A DNA stretch of 9,071 bases from Pseudomonadota bacterium (GCA_008501575.1 QQUO01000217.1:1-9071), one strand, 5' to 3'. Positions 1-7,672 are shown, counted from the stretch's first letter. Program-made: numbers and translations. Notes: generated from the letters alone by a model not told the origin.

Positions 1-420
1 TCAACTTCGTCTGTTTCAGCTTCATCTGTTTCAACTTCGTCGGCTTCAACTTCGTCGGCTTCAACTTCGTCTGTTTCAACTTCAGCAGTTTCAACTTCGT
101 CTGTTTCAACTTCATCGGTTTCAACTTCGTCTGTTTCAACTTCGTCTGTTTCAACTTCAGCAGTTTCAACTTCGTCGGTTTCAACTTCGTCGGTTTCAGC
201 TTCATCAGTTTCAACTTCGCCGGCTTCAGCTTCAGCAGTTTCAGCTTCATCGGCTTTAGCTTCATCAGTTTCAACTTCATCAGTTTCAACTTCATCAGTT
301 TCAACTTCATCAGTTTCAACTTCATCGGTTTCAAATTCATCAGTTTCAACTTCATCGGTTTCAAATTCAGCAAGTTCAACTTCTTCAAGCTCAGTTTCAG
401 CAAACTCAAAATCGTCTGTT
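1..420 (-). repeat. 15-bp tandem repeat (28 units) coding an acidic ETDEV pentapeptide array
   Basis: Twenty-eight contiguous 15-bp units fill this stretch, written on the plus strand as tcaacttcgtctgtt and close variants. The register is unbroken from base 1, so the array probably extends beyond the window. Units from 1 to 360 differ mostly at a few positions; units from 361 to 420 are strongly diverged. Exact copies of tcaacttcgtctgtt start at 1, 61, 91, 121 and 136, and tcaacttcatcagtt occurs three times in a row from 271. Read in the chpA frame, each unit gives E-(T/A)-(D/A)-E-(V/A); rarer forms include ETDEF, EAGEV and one KADEA. Most units carry three acidic residues, and the only basic residue is that single Lys. 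Since 15 is a multiple of 3, copy-number change keeps the frame. Confidence 0.97.
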
Positions 421-3400
421 TCTAATTCAAATTCATCTGCCGCCGCTTCATCCGACAATGCTTCTTCTAATAACACATCTTCGGCAGCAGTTTCTAGCAC
501 ATCATCACTCAGACCCGCCACCCGATCTTTAAAATAAACACTGATGACATCATCATTTGGCATTTCACCATTGCCTAAAGACGCTAATTGACCTTTGGTA
601 TGCTGAATCAAGGCTTCAATTTTTTCAATGTCCTGTTGATTAAATTGCTGGTTACTATCGTGTAGATGTAAAGATAATTTCTCAAGTGGTGTGGTCATAT
701 CAGTGATGGCTTTAACATTGGCCATACTGGCCGCGCCATTCAAAGTATGCACTGTACGCACGAAATCATCATTAACGACCTCATTCGAATCATCGCGATA
801 ATGATTTAATTGCGCAGCCATATCATCTAAATGAGCACCAACTTCTTTTTGCAGAATTTGAATAAACGCTGTATCGTGTTCCCAGTCTTCCACTGATTCT
901 TCTTCACCGTCCGCATCAAGTGCCACGGCATCATCTTCATCAGCTGAGTCTTGATCTTCCGGTGATTCTGATGCCATAGCCGGCTCAGTATCATCTAATT
1001 CAGCCTCAAAATCATCGTCCAAGGATGCCAATTCGGCTTCTAAATCTTCCTCATCAGCAAAATCAAAGCTGTCATCCTCAGTTTCGCTGACATCATCCCC
1101 TTCCCAGGATAGTTCAATCTTGTCGTCTTGTTGTAACGTGCTTTCGTCCGTATCTTCGAACAACGACGAGTCTTGGTTAGCAGCTGATGCCGCCTGTCGC
1201 AATTCTTCGGTCGGCGGTTCATACTCAATGGGCTTATCGATGTCATCGATGTCATCGATGTCACCAATGTCATCCATATCTTCTAAATCCATCGACCCAG
1301 TTATTTCATCCAGTTCTTCAACCGCATCATCCAAATCAGGCACAGCTTCTGCTTCTGTTGCTGTTTCTTCTGCAACACTTTCATCAGCAAATGCCTCAGC
1401 CACGGCATCATCCTCGCTGGTTATGTCCGCTGTCGGTGTCACATCATCCAATGAAATCAAGTGCTCACTGCCGTCAGCCACATTGTCGGCATTTTGTAAC
1501 ACCACCGGATAAGATGAAGGCACTGGGCCACGCGCTTTCAAAGCATGTAACAACTCTTCGGCCAGGCCAATTCCCGAAGATAAAACCGTTTTAAAATTAT
1601 CACTGTAACCAATGGCACCATCCAGTGCCCGGTTACACATATTTTCTAACTTCCAGCCGAATTCACCAATAACTTCGGCACCAACCAAACGGCCACTGCC
1701 TTTGAGGGTGTGAAAAATACGCCTAACCTCGGTGAGGTTTTGCTCATTTTGACTCGGATCTTGTTGCCAGGCTTGGTGTTGTGTTTGTAAGTGCGGCAGT
1801 TCTTCTTCAAACTCTTCAATAAACACTTCTTTTATAAAGTCATCGGCATCTTCACCAAAAGTCACCCGCTCGGCACCCATTTCCAATGCATCGGCTTTTA
1901 GCTTATCTGCACCGGATGCCGGGGAACCAGCAGCATTTTCCTCAACAGTCTGCTCTTGGGCATCGCTCTCTTCAGTTAATTGTGCTTCTTTCTCATGTTC
2001 AGTGCGATCGGTTTCTGCAATGGTTTCAACGGCCCGATCATCTTTACTGACTTGTTGTTGTAGCAGTTCGATTTGACGGCTTACTTCATTAAGTAAGTTT
2101 TCACGGATTTGATTTCCTTGATCAAGATTTTCCAAGTAGTATTCTATCGAAGACACCACTGTGGCCAATTGTTCCAATTCAGAGGCGGACGGTTTGGCCG
2201 CTTTGGTTAAAATTTCATAGTCAACATAGCCAATAATCTGCTGAATATGCTCTCCGGCACGCTTTAAATCCAAAATATTTAAGGCCCCGGCAATTTGTTT
2301 TAGCAGCATGGGATTATCTTCCACTTGGTGCTTATCCCATGGCGCTTCAATAAAGGCCACAAAGTTTGCCTTGACTTGTTGCAAATTGACAATCGACTCT
2401 TTTGCCAATTGTTTTACAATTTCTCTTTGCTCTGAACGTGGAATCATGTGATCTTGGTCATCTTCACCGACGGTGGTAATTCCCAAGGATTGAATATGAT
2501 CGCCTAAATCTGACTCGATTCTTAACAAGGTTTGCGCCACATCCAACAGCACCGAATCTTTGGGCCGTTCATTGTCGGTAATAAATTGATTCAATTCACT
2601 TTGATGGGTCAGCACTTCATCTCGGGCCACCCCTAAACCCAAAATACCCAAGGTATCGGCAATTTTCTGTAAATTACCTAACAAAGGAGACAGTTCATCC
2701 ACTTTGGCCGATTTATTACGGATAAATAAGTCCAGAGACTCCTGCACCACTAAGATGTCATCTTTAATGGCCGATGAAACGGTTTGTAACAGCTCTTTAT
2801 TTTTACCTGACAAACTGCCTTGAGCATGTTTAATTTCAGTTTCATCAGGAATAAATTGATCTAAATTGAAATAGTTTTTAATGTCATCCACCTTGTCTGA
2901 ACCGGGTTCTCCCAAGGCAATGTAATATAAAAAATTTCGGGTTAAAGCACGACCATTGGAGCGAACATGACTGTCTTTTTGTGCGATGTCTCTTATAAAT
3001 AAATCAACTTTGGCCGCCAAAGATTTGATTGAAATGCTGTCCTTTACCCGGCCATCCGCCAAACCTTGTAACAAGCCACTATAGACCCAGAATAATTGTT
3101 TATAGTCTGTTTGTGGCAACACCATCCGTAACTTCGATAAAATTTGCTGTAATTGATCAAAGGCTTGTTCGGTATGTTGATGTTTAATCCATTTTAATAA
3201 GGCCATTTGATAGGCAGAACGCAATTTCATCAATGCCGTGGTTAATTGATTTCCTTGTAAGGCAATGTCCTGGTTTTGAATTTGTTCAGGAACACCTAAG
3301 TTCAAATCGGGATTAAATAAAGCACTTTCAGACAGTAAACGCTGGCTGCGTACCGCACGTAAGTCATTCACTAAGGGTAGCAACACAATGGGAACGTCCT

Positions 3401-3737
3401 TATGGCCTAATTCAATCCGCTCCAGATAATCAGGTAACTGTAAAATACTGCGCAATAACACATCAAAAGCGGCATCTGTGTCATCAATACTGTCATCCAA
3501 CAGCGCTTTGGCCACCGCTTCCATTTCTTCGGCCACCATGGCTGCACCGTACAGTTCGACCATTTTCAAGGTACCTTGAATTTGGTGCAAATAGGTGATA
3601 CAAAATTGCAGTTGGTTACTGTCCTCAGGTTCTTCAATATAGGTCATCAACGCTTCTTTGGCGCGATTCAGGGTTTCATCGAGTTCTGATTTAACCCAGG
3701 TTAATGTTGAGAAATCTATGTTGTCTTTATTACTCAT
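1..3737 (-). CDS. chpA: ChpA/PilL-type chemosensory histidine kinase, N-terminal part (runs off left edge)
   Basis: This is the CheA-like kinase of the Pil-Chp system, a cytoplasmic protein that docks on PilJ through PilI and phosphorylates PilG. The frame is open from the ATG at 3737 to base 3 (1245 codons); the C-terminal half, where kinase, CheW-like and receiver domains are expected, lies outside. The N-terminus is FimL/Hpt-like with H51 in LHQIQGTLKMVELYG, a strongly conserved ChpA signature. A later copy is degenerate, with K480 at the histidine position (KQIAGAL). Linker residues about 562-625 are charged. A canonical Hpt follows with H676 in FHTLKGSGRLVG, then an acidic linker at about 753-950, then an Hpt-like domain with H997 in VHTLNGAAS (Asn replaces the usual Lys). 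From residue 1106 the protein is an acidic pentapeptide repeat. The start lies one base after the pilK stop (TAATATG), which suggests translational coupling. Identification is firm; the total length is unknown. Confidence 0.94.
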   Translation of the reverse strand, partial: MSNKDNIDFSTLTWVKSELDETLNRAKEALMTYIEEPEDSNQLQFCITYLHQIQGTLKMVELYGAAMVAEEMEAVAKALLDDSIDDTDAAFDVLLRSILQLPDYLERIELGHKDVPIVLLPLVNDLRAVRSQRLLSESALFNPDLNLGVPEQIQNQDIALQGNQLTTALMKLRSAYQMALLKWIKHQHTEQAFDQLQQILSKLRMVLPQTDYKQLFWVYSGLLQGLADGRVKDSISIKSLAAKVDLFIRDIAQKDSHVRSNGRALTRNFLYYIALGEPGSDKVDDIKNYFNLDQFIPDETEIKHAQGSLSGKNKELLQTVSSAIKDDILVVQESLDLFIRNKSAKVDELSPLLGNLQKIADTLGILGLGVARDEVLTHQSELNQFITDNERPKDSVLLDVAQTLLRIESDLGDHIQSLGITTVGEDDQDHMIPRSEQREIVKQLAKESIVNLQQVKANFVAFIEAPWDKHQVEDNPMLLKQIAGALNILDLKRAGEHIQQIIGYVDYEILTKAAKPSASELEQLATVVSSIEYYLENLDQGNQIRENLLNEVSRQIELLQQQVSKDDRAVETIAETDRTEHEKEAQLTEESDAQEQTVEENAAGSPASGADKLKADALEMGAERVTFGEDADDFIKEVFIEEFEEELPHLQTQHQAWQQDPSQNEQNLTEVRRIFHTLKGSGRLVGAEVIGEFGWKLENMCNRALDGAIGYSDNFKTVLSSGIGLAEELLHALKARGPVPSSYPVVLQNADNVADGSEHLISLDDVTPTADITSEDDAVAEAFADESVAEETATEAEAVPDLDDAVEELDEITGSMDLEDMDDIGDIDDIDDIDKPIEYEPPTEELRQAASAANQDSSLFEDTDESTLQQDDKIELSWEGDDVSETEDDSFDFADEEDLEAELASLDDDFEAELDDTEPAMASESPEDQDSADEDDAVALDADGEEESVEDWEHDTAFIQILQKEVGAHLDDMAAQLNHYRDDSNEVVNDDFVRTVHTLNGAASMANVKAITDMTTPLEKLSLHLHDSNQQFNQQDIEKIEALIQHTKGQLASLGNGEMPNDDVISVYFKDRVAGLSDDVLETAAEDVLLEEALSDEAAADEFELETDDFEFAETELEEVELAEFETDEVETDEFETDEVETDEVETDEVETDEVETDEAKADEAETAEAEAGEVETDEAETDEVETDEVETAEVETDEVETDEVETDEVETDEVETAEVETDEVEADEVEADEVETDEAETDEV
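316..375 (-). repeat. Two-unit (30-bp) higher-order duplication within the pentapeptide array
   Basis: Bases 316-345 and 346-375 are near-identical 30-bp blocks. Each is tcaacttcatcggtt followed by a unit beginning tcaaattca, and differences are confined to the last six bases. This pairing shows that some expansion copied two units at once. A similar 30-bp pair, tcaacttcgtctgtt plus tcaacttcagcagtt, occurs identically at 61-90 and 136-165, which is 75 bp apart. Confidence 0.8.
900..1485 (-). other. Acidic disordered-type linker of ChpA (about residues 753-950)
   Basis: This part of chpA codes for about 200 residues dominated by Asp, Glu, Ala and Ser, between the Hpt domain of H676 and the Hpt-like domain of H997. 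Runs such as DDVSETEDDSFDFADEEDLE, and almost no basic residues, indicate an unstructured, strongly negative linker. ChpA/PilL proteins in general have acidic linkers between Hpt domains; the length and purity here are notable. The reading frame is intact across it. Its antisense strand looks serine-rich only because Asp and Glu codons read backwards give Ser-type codons. Confidence 0.8.
1236..1280 (-). repeat. 9-bp tandem repeat coding Asp-Ile-Asp triplets in ChpA linker
   Basis: The unit atcgatgtc is repeated exactly three times at 1236-1262, followed by two diverged copies, accaatgtc (1263-1271) and atccatatc (1272-1280). In the chpA frame the exact units code for D-I-D, giving the local run DIDDIDDID. 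This is a second, smaller in-frame microexpansion inside the same gene, about 800 bp from the pentapeptide array. Confidence 0.88.
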
Positions 3738-3738
3738 A

Positions 3739-4599
3739 TTATTTAAGCCTAAATGCCAAAGTTCGCCCTTTTTCTACCCGCTGCATGGCCGGATGAGACC
3801 ACGCATTGATTTCAGTTTGTCCCAAAATTAATAAGCCACCGGTGTTTAAATGGGTGACCAATCCGTCTAATATTTGACGTCGAACACTGCGTTCAAAATA
3901 CATCAGAACATGCTGACAATAAATCAAGTCGTATTTAACTTGTGATGGTCGTTTAACATCCAATAAATTAAACACCCCAAATGCCATACGGCGTTTTATT
4001 TTTGATGACAAAGTAAACATCTCATTATTTAAGTCATCTAAATAAGAATGATACATCGAATTAATTTGTGGCTTTTTATCAACGCCGAAAATACCTTGTT
4101 TCGCTAAGGCAATCGCCGGACTACTGACATCGGTGGCGGTAACACCGTAATAACATGTCTTGTCGGTTTGTTGACAAATATGATGCGCCACCAAAGCCAG
4201 GGAATAAGCCTCTTCGCCAGTGGCACAACTGACTGACCACATTTTATATTTTAAGACTTCGTCAGTGGCATCAAGATGGGCATGTATATCTTCTGCCACC
4301 AAATCAAATGAAGGCTGGTGTCTAAAAAAAGAGGTCTCATGAACAGTCAGCCGATCCACCAGTTGTGACCATTCCAAATTACCTTCAATGCCTGAATTAA
4401 TAAACTCCCAATATTTATCGTAACGCTGATAACCAATTTCACGCATCCGAGACCAAATTTTAGATTGTAAAAACATCTTACGTTCTTTAGGCACAATAAT
4501 GCCCAAACGCTCAGCCAATAAGCCGGCCCAACGCTGATACTCGGCTTCGGTCAGTGGCGATATCTGAACAAACGGTTGCTGTTTATACATTTTGTACAT
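3739..4599 (-). CDS. pilK: PilK, CheR-family chemoreceptor methyltransferase
   Basis: This SAM-dependent methyltransferase is expected to methylate glutamates of PilJ. It has 286 residues, the usual PilK/CheR size. The N-terminal helical region (about 15-75) precedes the conserved HETSFFR motif (E88, T89, R93). The Rossmann SAM-binding part contains SCATGEEAYSLAL (G128-E129-E130), an acidic residue D157 in TATDVSS, N210-L211, and the late motif YDLIYCQHVLMYF. Canonical CheR has Arg-Asn where this protein has Q228-H229; I treat this as a PilK-type variant and not as evidence of inactivity. No TPR extension is present. The first codons read M-Y-K-M-Y-K, so translation could also begin at 4590; neither start has a clear Shine-Dalgarno. 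It begins 21 nt after pilJ and ends one base before chpA. Confidence 0.88.
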   Translation of the reverse strand: MYKMYKQQPFVQISPLTEAEYQRWAGLLAERLGIIVPKERKMFLQSKIWSRMREIGYQRYDKYWEFINSGIEGNLEWSQLVDRLTVHETSFFRHQPSFDLVAEDIHAHLDATDEVLKYKMWSVSCATGEEAYSLALVAHHICQQTDKTCYYGVTATDVSSPAIALAKQGIFGVDKKPQINSMYHSYLDDLNNEMFTLSSKIKRRMAFGVFNLLDVKRPSQVKYDLIYCQHVLMYFERSVRRQILDGLVTHLNTGGLLILGQTEINAWSHPAMQRVEKGRTLAFRLK

Positions 4600-4620
4600 T
4601 TCAATTGAGTGTCAATATTC

Positions 4621-6639
4621 TTAATAAAACTCATCTTCAGGTAATTTAAAGTCTTCAACTGACTTTCTTAATTCGGTTGCCAATTCCACCAGATTACCAA
4701 TCGACTCAGCGGTTTGTTGAGTACCGGCTGATGTTTGTGTGGTGATTTCTTGAATCACGTTCATGGTACCGGAAATATTGGTCGCGGCCACCGACTGCTG
4801 GCGAGCGGCTTCAGAAATATTCTGAATCAATTCCGCCAAATCATTGGATACAGTTTCAATTTCTGTCAGTGCTTCACCGGCATCCTCTGCTTTGCGCGCA
4901 CCACCCACCACTTCGGTGGTGGTCTGTTCCATCGATTTAACCGCTTCGTTGGTATCGGTCTGAATGGTTTTTACAATACCCTCAATTTGTCTGGTTGCAC
5001 TGGATGCCCGCTCTGCCAATTGCTGTACCTCATCGGCAACCACCGCAAAACCACGACCTGATTCACCGGATGAAGCGGCTTGAATGGCGGCATTTAGGGC
5101 CAAAATATTGGTTTGCTCAGCAATGTCATTAATCAGTTCTACAATATTTCCAATCTCCTGGGAGCTTTCACCCAGTCGTTTAATCCGTTTTGACGTATCC
5201 TGAATCTGAGTCCGAATATTATTCATCCCCTTAATGGTGTCGCGCACCACTTCAGCACCGTTATGGGCAATCAGTACCGAGCGTTGCGCCACATCTGCCG
5301 ATTCCAAAGAGTTTTTAGACACTTCGTCAATGGACACCGCAATTTCATTAATGGCTGCTGAGGCATTGGTAATCTGAGTGGCTTGATGTTCAGATGCTTC
5401 TGCTAAGTGCATCGCAGTTGCTTGCGCCTCTTGCGCCGCCGAGGTTACACCCACAGATGCATCATTAATGGTTTTAACCAATGACCGTAAGGCTTCAATG
5501 GCGAAGTTAACCGAGTCAGCAATGGCGCCGGTAATGTCTTCTGACACCGTGGCATTAACTGTTAAGTCACCATCTGCCAAGGAACCCATTTCATCAAGTA
5601 AGCGTAAAATCGCTTGTTGGTTTCTTTCATTCTGTTCTTGAGCGACCACTGCTCGCACACGGTCGTTTCTGGATAAAGTGCGGAAAATCCACAGTAACCA
5701 TAAAAAGGATAAACCGGCAATCACCCAGCCAATTAACTCAGATGGTACGGTTTGTTTAATACCACCCAGGCCGTTTCGTAATTGCTCAGCATTTTCAACA
5801 AATATTTCAACATCGATTTCAATGTCCGAGGCCGCTGTTTGCGCATCAAACAACTCCATCGCGCCTAACACCGAGGTAATGTCTTCCTGAACACTGTCAA
5901 AGGCACTATACACTTCACCCAAAGCCTCAATGGCCCGGTCATCAGAAATGGCATCAATGTCATCAGAACCGTTAAACATGATATTCAGCACTTCCTGAAA
6001 ACGCTTGGCATCACGATCCAAGCTATCAGCAGCCTGAATGGACGCGGCACCGCCTTTTAAAATTTCACTCATGCGACGCAACATTCGATCGGCCAGTACC
6101 AATTGCTGTGAAGCCAGATAAATTAAATCACGATCACCGTTGATGGTCACCAAACGTTTAACAACGGCATCGGAACTGGCTTGCAAAATTGGAATTTCAG
6201 AGGCAAACTTATCCGATATATCGGCCAGCTCAACAATGCGGTCCCTTTGTTCAATAATCACCAGGGAATTGGTGTTGATGCTTTGCCAATTTTCTCTTAA
6301 TGCACTGAACTGCGGATTGACTGCAACCGGTAATGCCGGATAGCTGGGGCCGCCACTACTTAAAGAGTTCACCGTATCATTGATGATACGCCGTTCATTA
6401 ATTAAGGTATCAAAAGCATCAATATCACCACCACTGGCCCGTTGCGCATATTGTGATAATTGCTGGGCTTTAATATTGATTTTGTCAACTTCTTGAATTT
6501 GTTCAGCACGGTTTGATTCAACCGAAGCCAACCACACGGAATGACCAAAGAAGGCCATGACTAAAATAACCAACACCATTAATTGCCATAATGGCAGGGT
6601 ACGTGTTCGTTGGTCCATATCTACAGTTGTACTGCTCAT
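4621..6639 (-). CDS. pilJ: PilJ, type IV pilus methyl-accepting chemoreceptor
   Basis: This inner-membrane receptor feeds the Pil-Chp pathway. It has 672 residues, close to known PilJ. A short cytoplasmic start is followed by a membrane segment at about 15-38 (LWQLMVLVILVMAFFGHSVW), a periplasmic region of about 265 residues with PilJ-type helices, and a second membrane segment at about 303-320. A HAMP-like region (about 320-390, with LADGDLTV) leads into the signalling coiled coil. The hairpin tip lies near residues 500-535 (INDIAEQTNILALNAAIQ, then GRGFAVVADEVQQLAERAS). The sequence IQAASSGE replaces the IEAARAGE of flagellar receptors, as I recall also for PilJ. The C-terminus ends EDFKLPEDEFY and has no NWETF-type pentapeptide for tethering CheR. 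A GAGG element lies 10 nt before the ATG, and pilI ends 21 nt upstream. Confidence 0.95.
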   Translation of the reverse strand: MSSTTVDMDQRTRTLPLWQLMVLVILVMAFFGHSVWLASVESNRAEQIQEVDKINIKAQQLSQYAQRASGGDIDAFDTLINERRIINDTVNSLSSGGPSYPALPVAVNPQFSALRENWQSINTNSLVIIEQRDRIVELADISDKFASEIPILQASSDAVVKRLVTINGDRDLIYLASQQLVLADRMLRRMSEILKGGAASIQAADSLDRDAKRFQEVLNIMFNGSDDIDAISDDRAIEALGEVYSAFDSVQEDITSVLGAMELFDAQTAASDIEIDVEIFVENAEQLRNGLGGIKQTVPSELIGWVIAGLSFLWLLWIFRTLSRNDRVRAVVAQEQNERNQQAILRLLDEMGSLADGDLTVNATVSEDITGAIADSVNFAIEALRSLVKTINDASVGVTSAAQEAQATAMHLAEASEHQATQITNASAAINEIAVSIDEVSKNSLESADVAQRSVLIAHNGAEVVRDTIKGMNNIRTQIQDTSKRIKRLGESSQEIGNIVELINDIAEQTNILALNAAIQAASSGESGRGFAVVADEVQQLAERASSATRQIEGIVKTIQTDTNEAVKSMEQTTTEVVGGARKAEDAGEALTEIETVSNDLAELIQNISEAARQQSVAATNISGTMNVIQEITTQTSAGTQQTAESIGNLVELATELRKSVEDFKLPEDEFY

Positions 6640-6660
6640 ACTATCACTACCTCTATTAAA

Positions 6661-7203
6661 CTAAACGGCGGCATTTTGGAATTTAATGTCCGAAACCAAT
6701 CGCTCAATTTCAAACATATTCCAAATTACCCCATCGTGATTAAAATACTTATCACAATATAAATACACCCGAGCATCGTTATCACCTTCGACATCCTGTC
6801 GATCACTGATATTAAAGTGCCGCTGACCAAACACCTCATCAACCACCAAGCCGGCCTGACCACCGGGTTGATTAATGACCATCATACGACTGTGTTTGGT
6901 AATCTTGGCAGATTCACCGGTCAAAAAAGATTTTAAATCAATGGCTGGAATTAAATTACTGCGAATATTAACCAAGCCCAATACCCAATTATCAATCCCG
7001 GGAATACGAATTACCTCAGGTAAAATGACCACCTCATTGACATCATCCACCTCAGCCACCAGATGAAAGTCACCGATCCGAAAACCGATGCCGGACCAAT
7101 CGCCCCGATCACCCTCATCCGTTGTGCCACTTAAGGCATGGGCTAAACTGCGATGCTCATATTGCAGTAATAACTCAAACGGTTTAATGATTTGTTTACT
7201 CAT
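6661..7203 (-). CDS. pilI: PilI, CheW-like coupling protein
   Basis: This cytoplasmic adaptor should link the PilJ hairpin tips to the CheW-like part of ChpA. It has 180 residues, matching PilI length. A short variable N-terminus (residues 1-35) precedes a single CheW domain starting at WSGIGFRIGDFHLVAEVDDV. Within it, PEVIRIPGIDNWVLGLVNIR corresponds to the conserved CheW core (R-I-P-G, then G-x-x-N-x-R), followed by LIPAIDLKSFL and AGLVVDEVFGQRHF. No receiver or kinase domain is fused. The ATG lies 6 nt downstream of the pilG stop without an obvious Shine-Dalgarno, so coupled translation is likely. In P. aeruginosa pilH sits between pilG and pilI; here it is missing. Confidence 0.92.
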   Translation of the reverse strand: MSKQIIKPFELLLQYEHRSLAHALSGTTDEGDRGDWSGIGFRIGDFHLVAEVDDVNEVVILPEVIRIPGIDNWVLGLVNIRSNLIPAIDLKSFLTGESAKITKHSRMMVINQPGGQAGLVVDEVFGQRHFNISDRQDVEGDNDARVYLYCDKYFNHDGVIWNMFEIERLVSDIKFQNAAV

Positions 7204-7209
7204 AGATGA

Positions 7210-7590
7210 TTAATCCTGTTTCACATGGTTTTCGATGGCTTCAATTAATTCTTCCTTGGTAAAAGGTTTGGTCAAATACTCTTCGGCACCGACCACACGA
7301 CCTTTGGCCTTATCAAACAAACCATCTTTACTGGACAGCATAATAACCGGCGTTGACTTGTGCTCACTGTTCATTTTTATCAGTGCACATGTTTTATAGC
7401 CATCCAACCGCGGCATCATAATGTCAACAAAAATGATGTCGGGGTTTAAATCTGCAATCTGCGACAGGGCTTCATAACCATTATCAACACTAATGACGTC
7501 ACAACCTTCTTTTTTTAAGAGTGTTTCGGCGGTTCTACGGATGGTTTTACTGTCATCAATAACCATCACTTTTAGACCTTCTAAATTCAT
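7210..7590 (-). CDS. pilG: PilG, CheY-like response regulator of twitching motility
   Basis: This is a single-domain receiver accepting phosphate from ChpA; in P. aeruginosa PilG promotes pilus extension. With the start at 7590 it has 126 residues. The acidic pocket is D12-D13, the phosphoacceptor is D56 in FVDIMMPRLDGY, the switch residue is S86 in MLSSKDGLFDKAKGR, and the conserved lysine is K108 in YLTKPF. These strings and VMVIDDSKTIRRTAETLLKK are close to P. aeruginosa PilG and unlike PilH. The frame opens upstream at a GTG (7623, 137 residues), but I chose the internal ATG because TGGAGAG lies directly before it and PilG homologues begin near that point. There is no DNA-binding output domain. 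It is the first gene of the minus-strand operon. Confidence 0.95.
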   Translation of the reverse strand: MNLEGLKVMVIDDSKTIRRTAETLLKKEGCDVISVDNGYEALSQIADLNPDIIFVDIMMPRLDGYKTCALIKMNSEHKSTPVIMLSSKDGLFDKAKGRVVGAEEYLTKPFTKEELIEAIENHVKQD

Positions 7591-7593
7591 AAT

Positions 7594-7599
7594 CTCTCC
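7594..7599 (-). promoter_or_regulatory. Ribosome binding site of pilG (decides the start)
   Basis: The minus strand reads TGGAGAGATT immediately before the ATG at 7590, placing GGAG five bases from the start codon. It is the strongest Shine-Dalgarno in the window and lies inside the longer GTG-initiated frame, which argues for the shorter protein. Confidence 0.85.
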
Positions 7600-7672
7600 A
7601 AACTCATTAGCAACATTTTTCACATTTTAACATCTTACAATTATTATTAACTAAACCGTCTAAGTATGTCAT

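Noticed and set aside
1..420. Possible CRISPR array or intergenic satellite
   Set aside because: The units are 15 bp, directly adjacent with no spacers, and in frame with chpA, so this is protein-coding repeat DNA.
1040..1273. Minus-strand open frame of 77 codons
   Set aside because: It overlaps chpA in a different frame and its repetitive N-terminus is the 9-bp repeat read out of register.
1120..1512. Plus-strand open frame of 130 codons rich in Ser, with a neighbour at 1187-1594 in another frame
   Set aside because: It is antisense to the acidic linker of chpA; Asp and Glu codons read backwards give Ser-rich open frames. It has no domain and no supporting Shine-Dalgarno.
4735..5061. Plus-strand open frame of 108 codons, and shorter ones at 5678-5890, 6140-6343 and 6875-7066
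   Set aside because: They are antisense to the highly conserved coding regions of pilJ and pilI and resemble no family.
7591..7623. Longer PilG starting at GTG 7623
   Set aside because: The strong TGGAGAG ribosome site lies inside this extension, directly before the ATG at 7590, and PilG homologues begin near the internal ATG.
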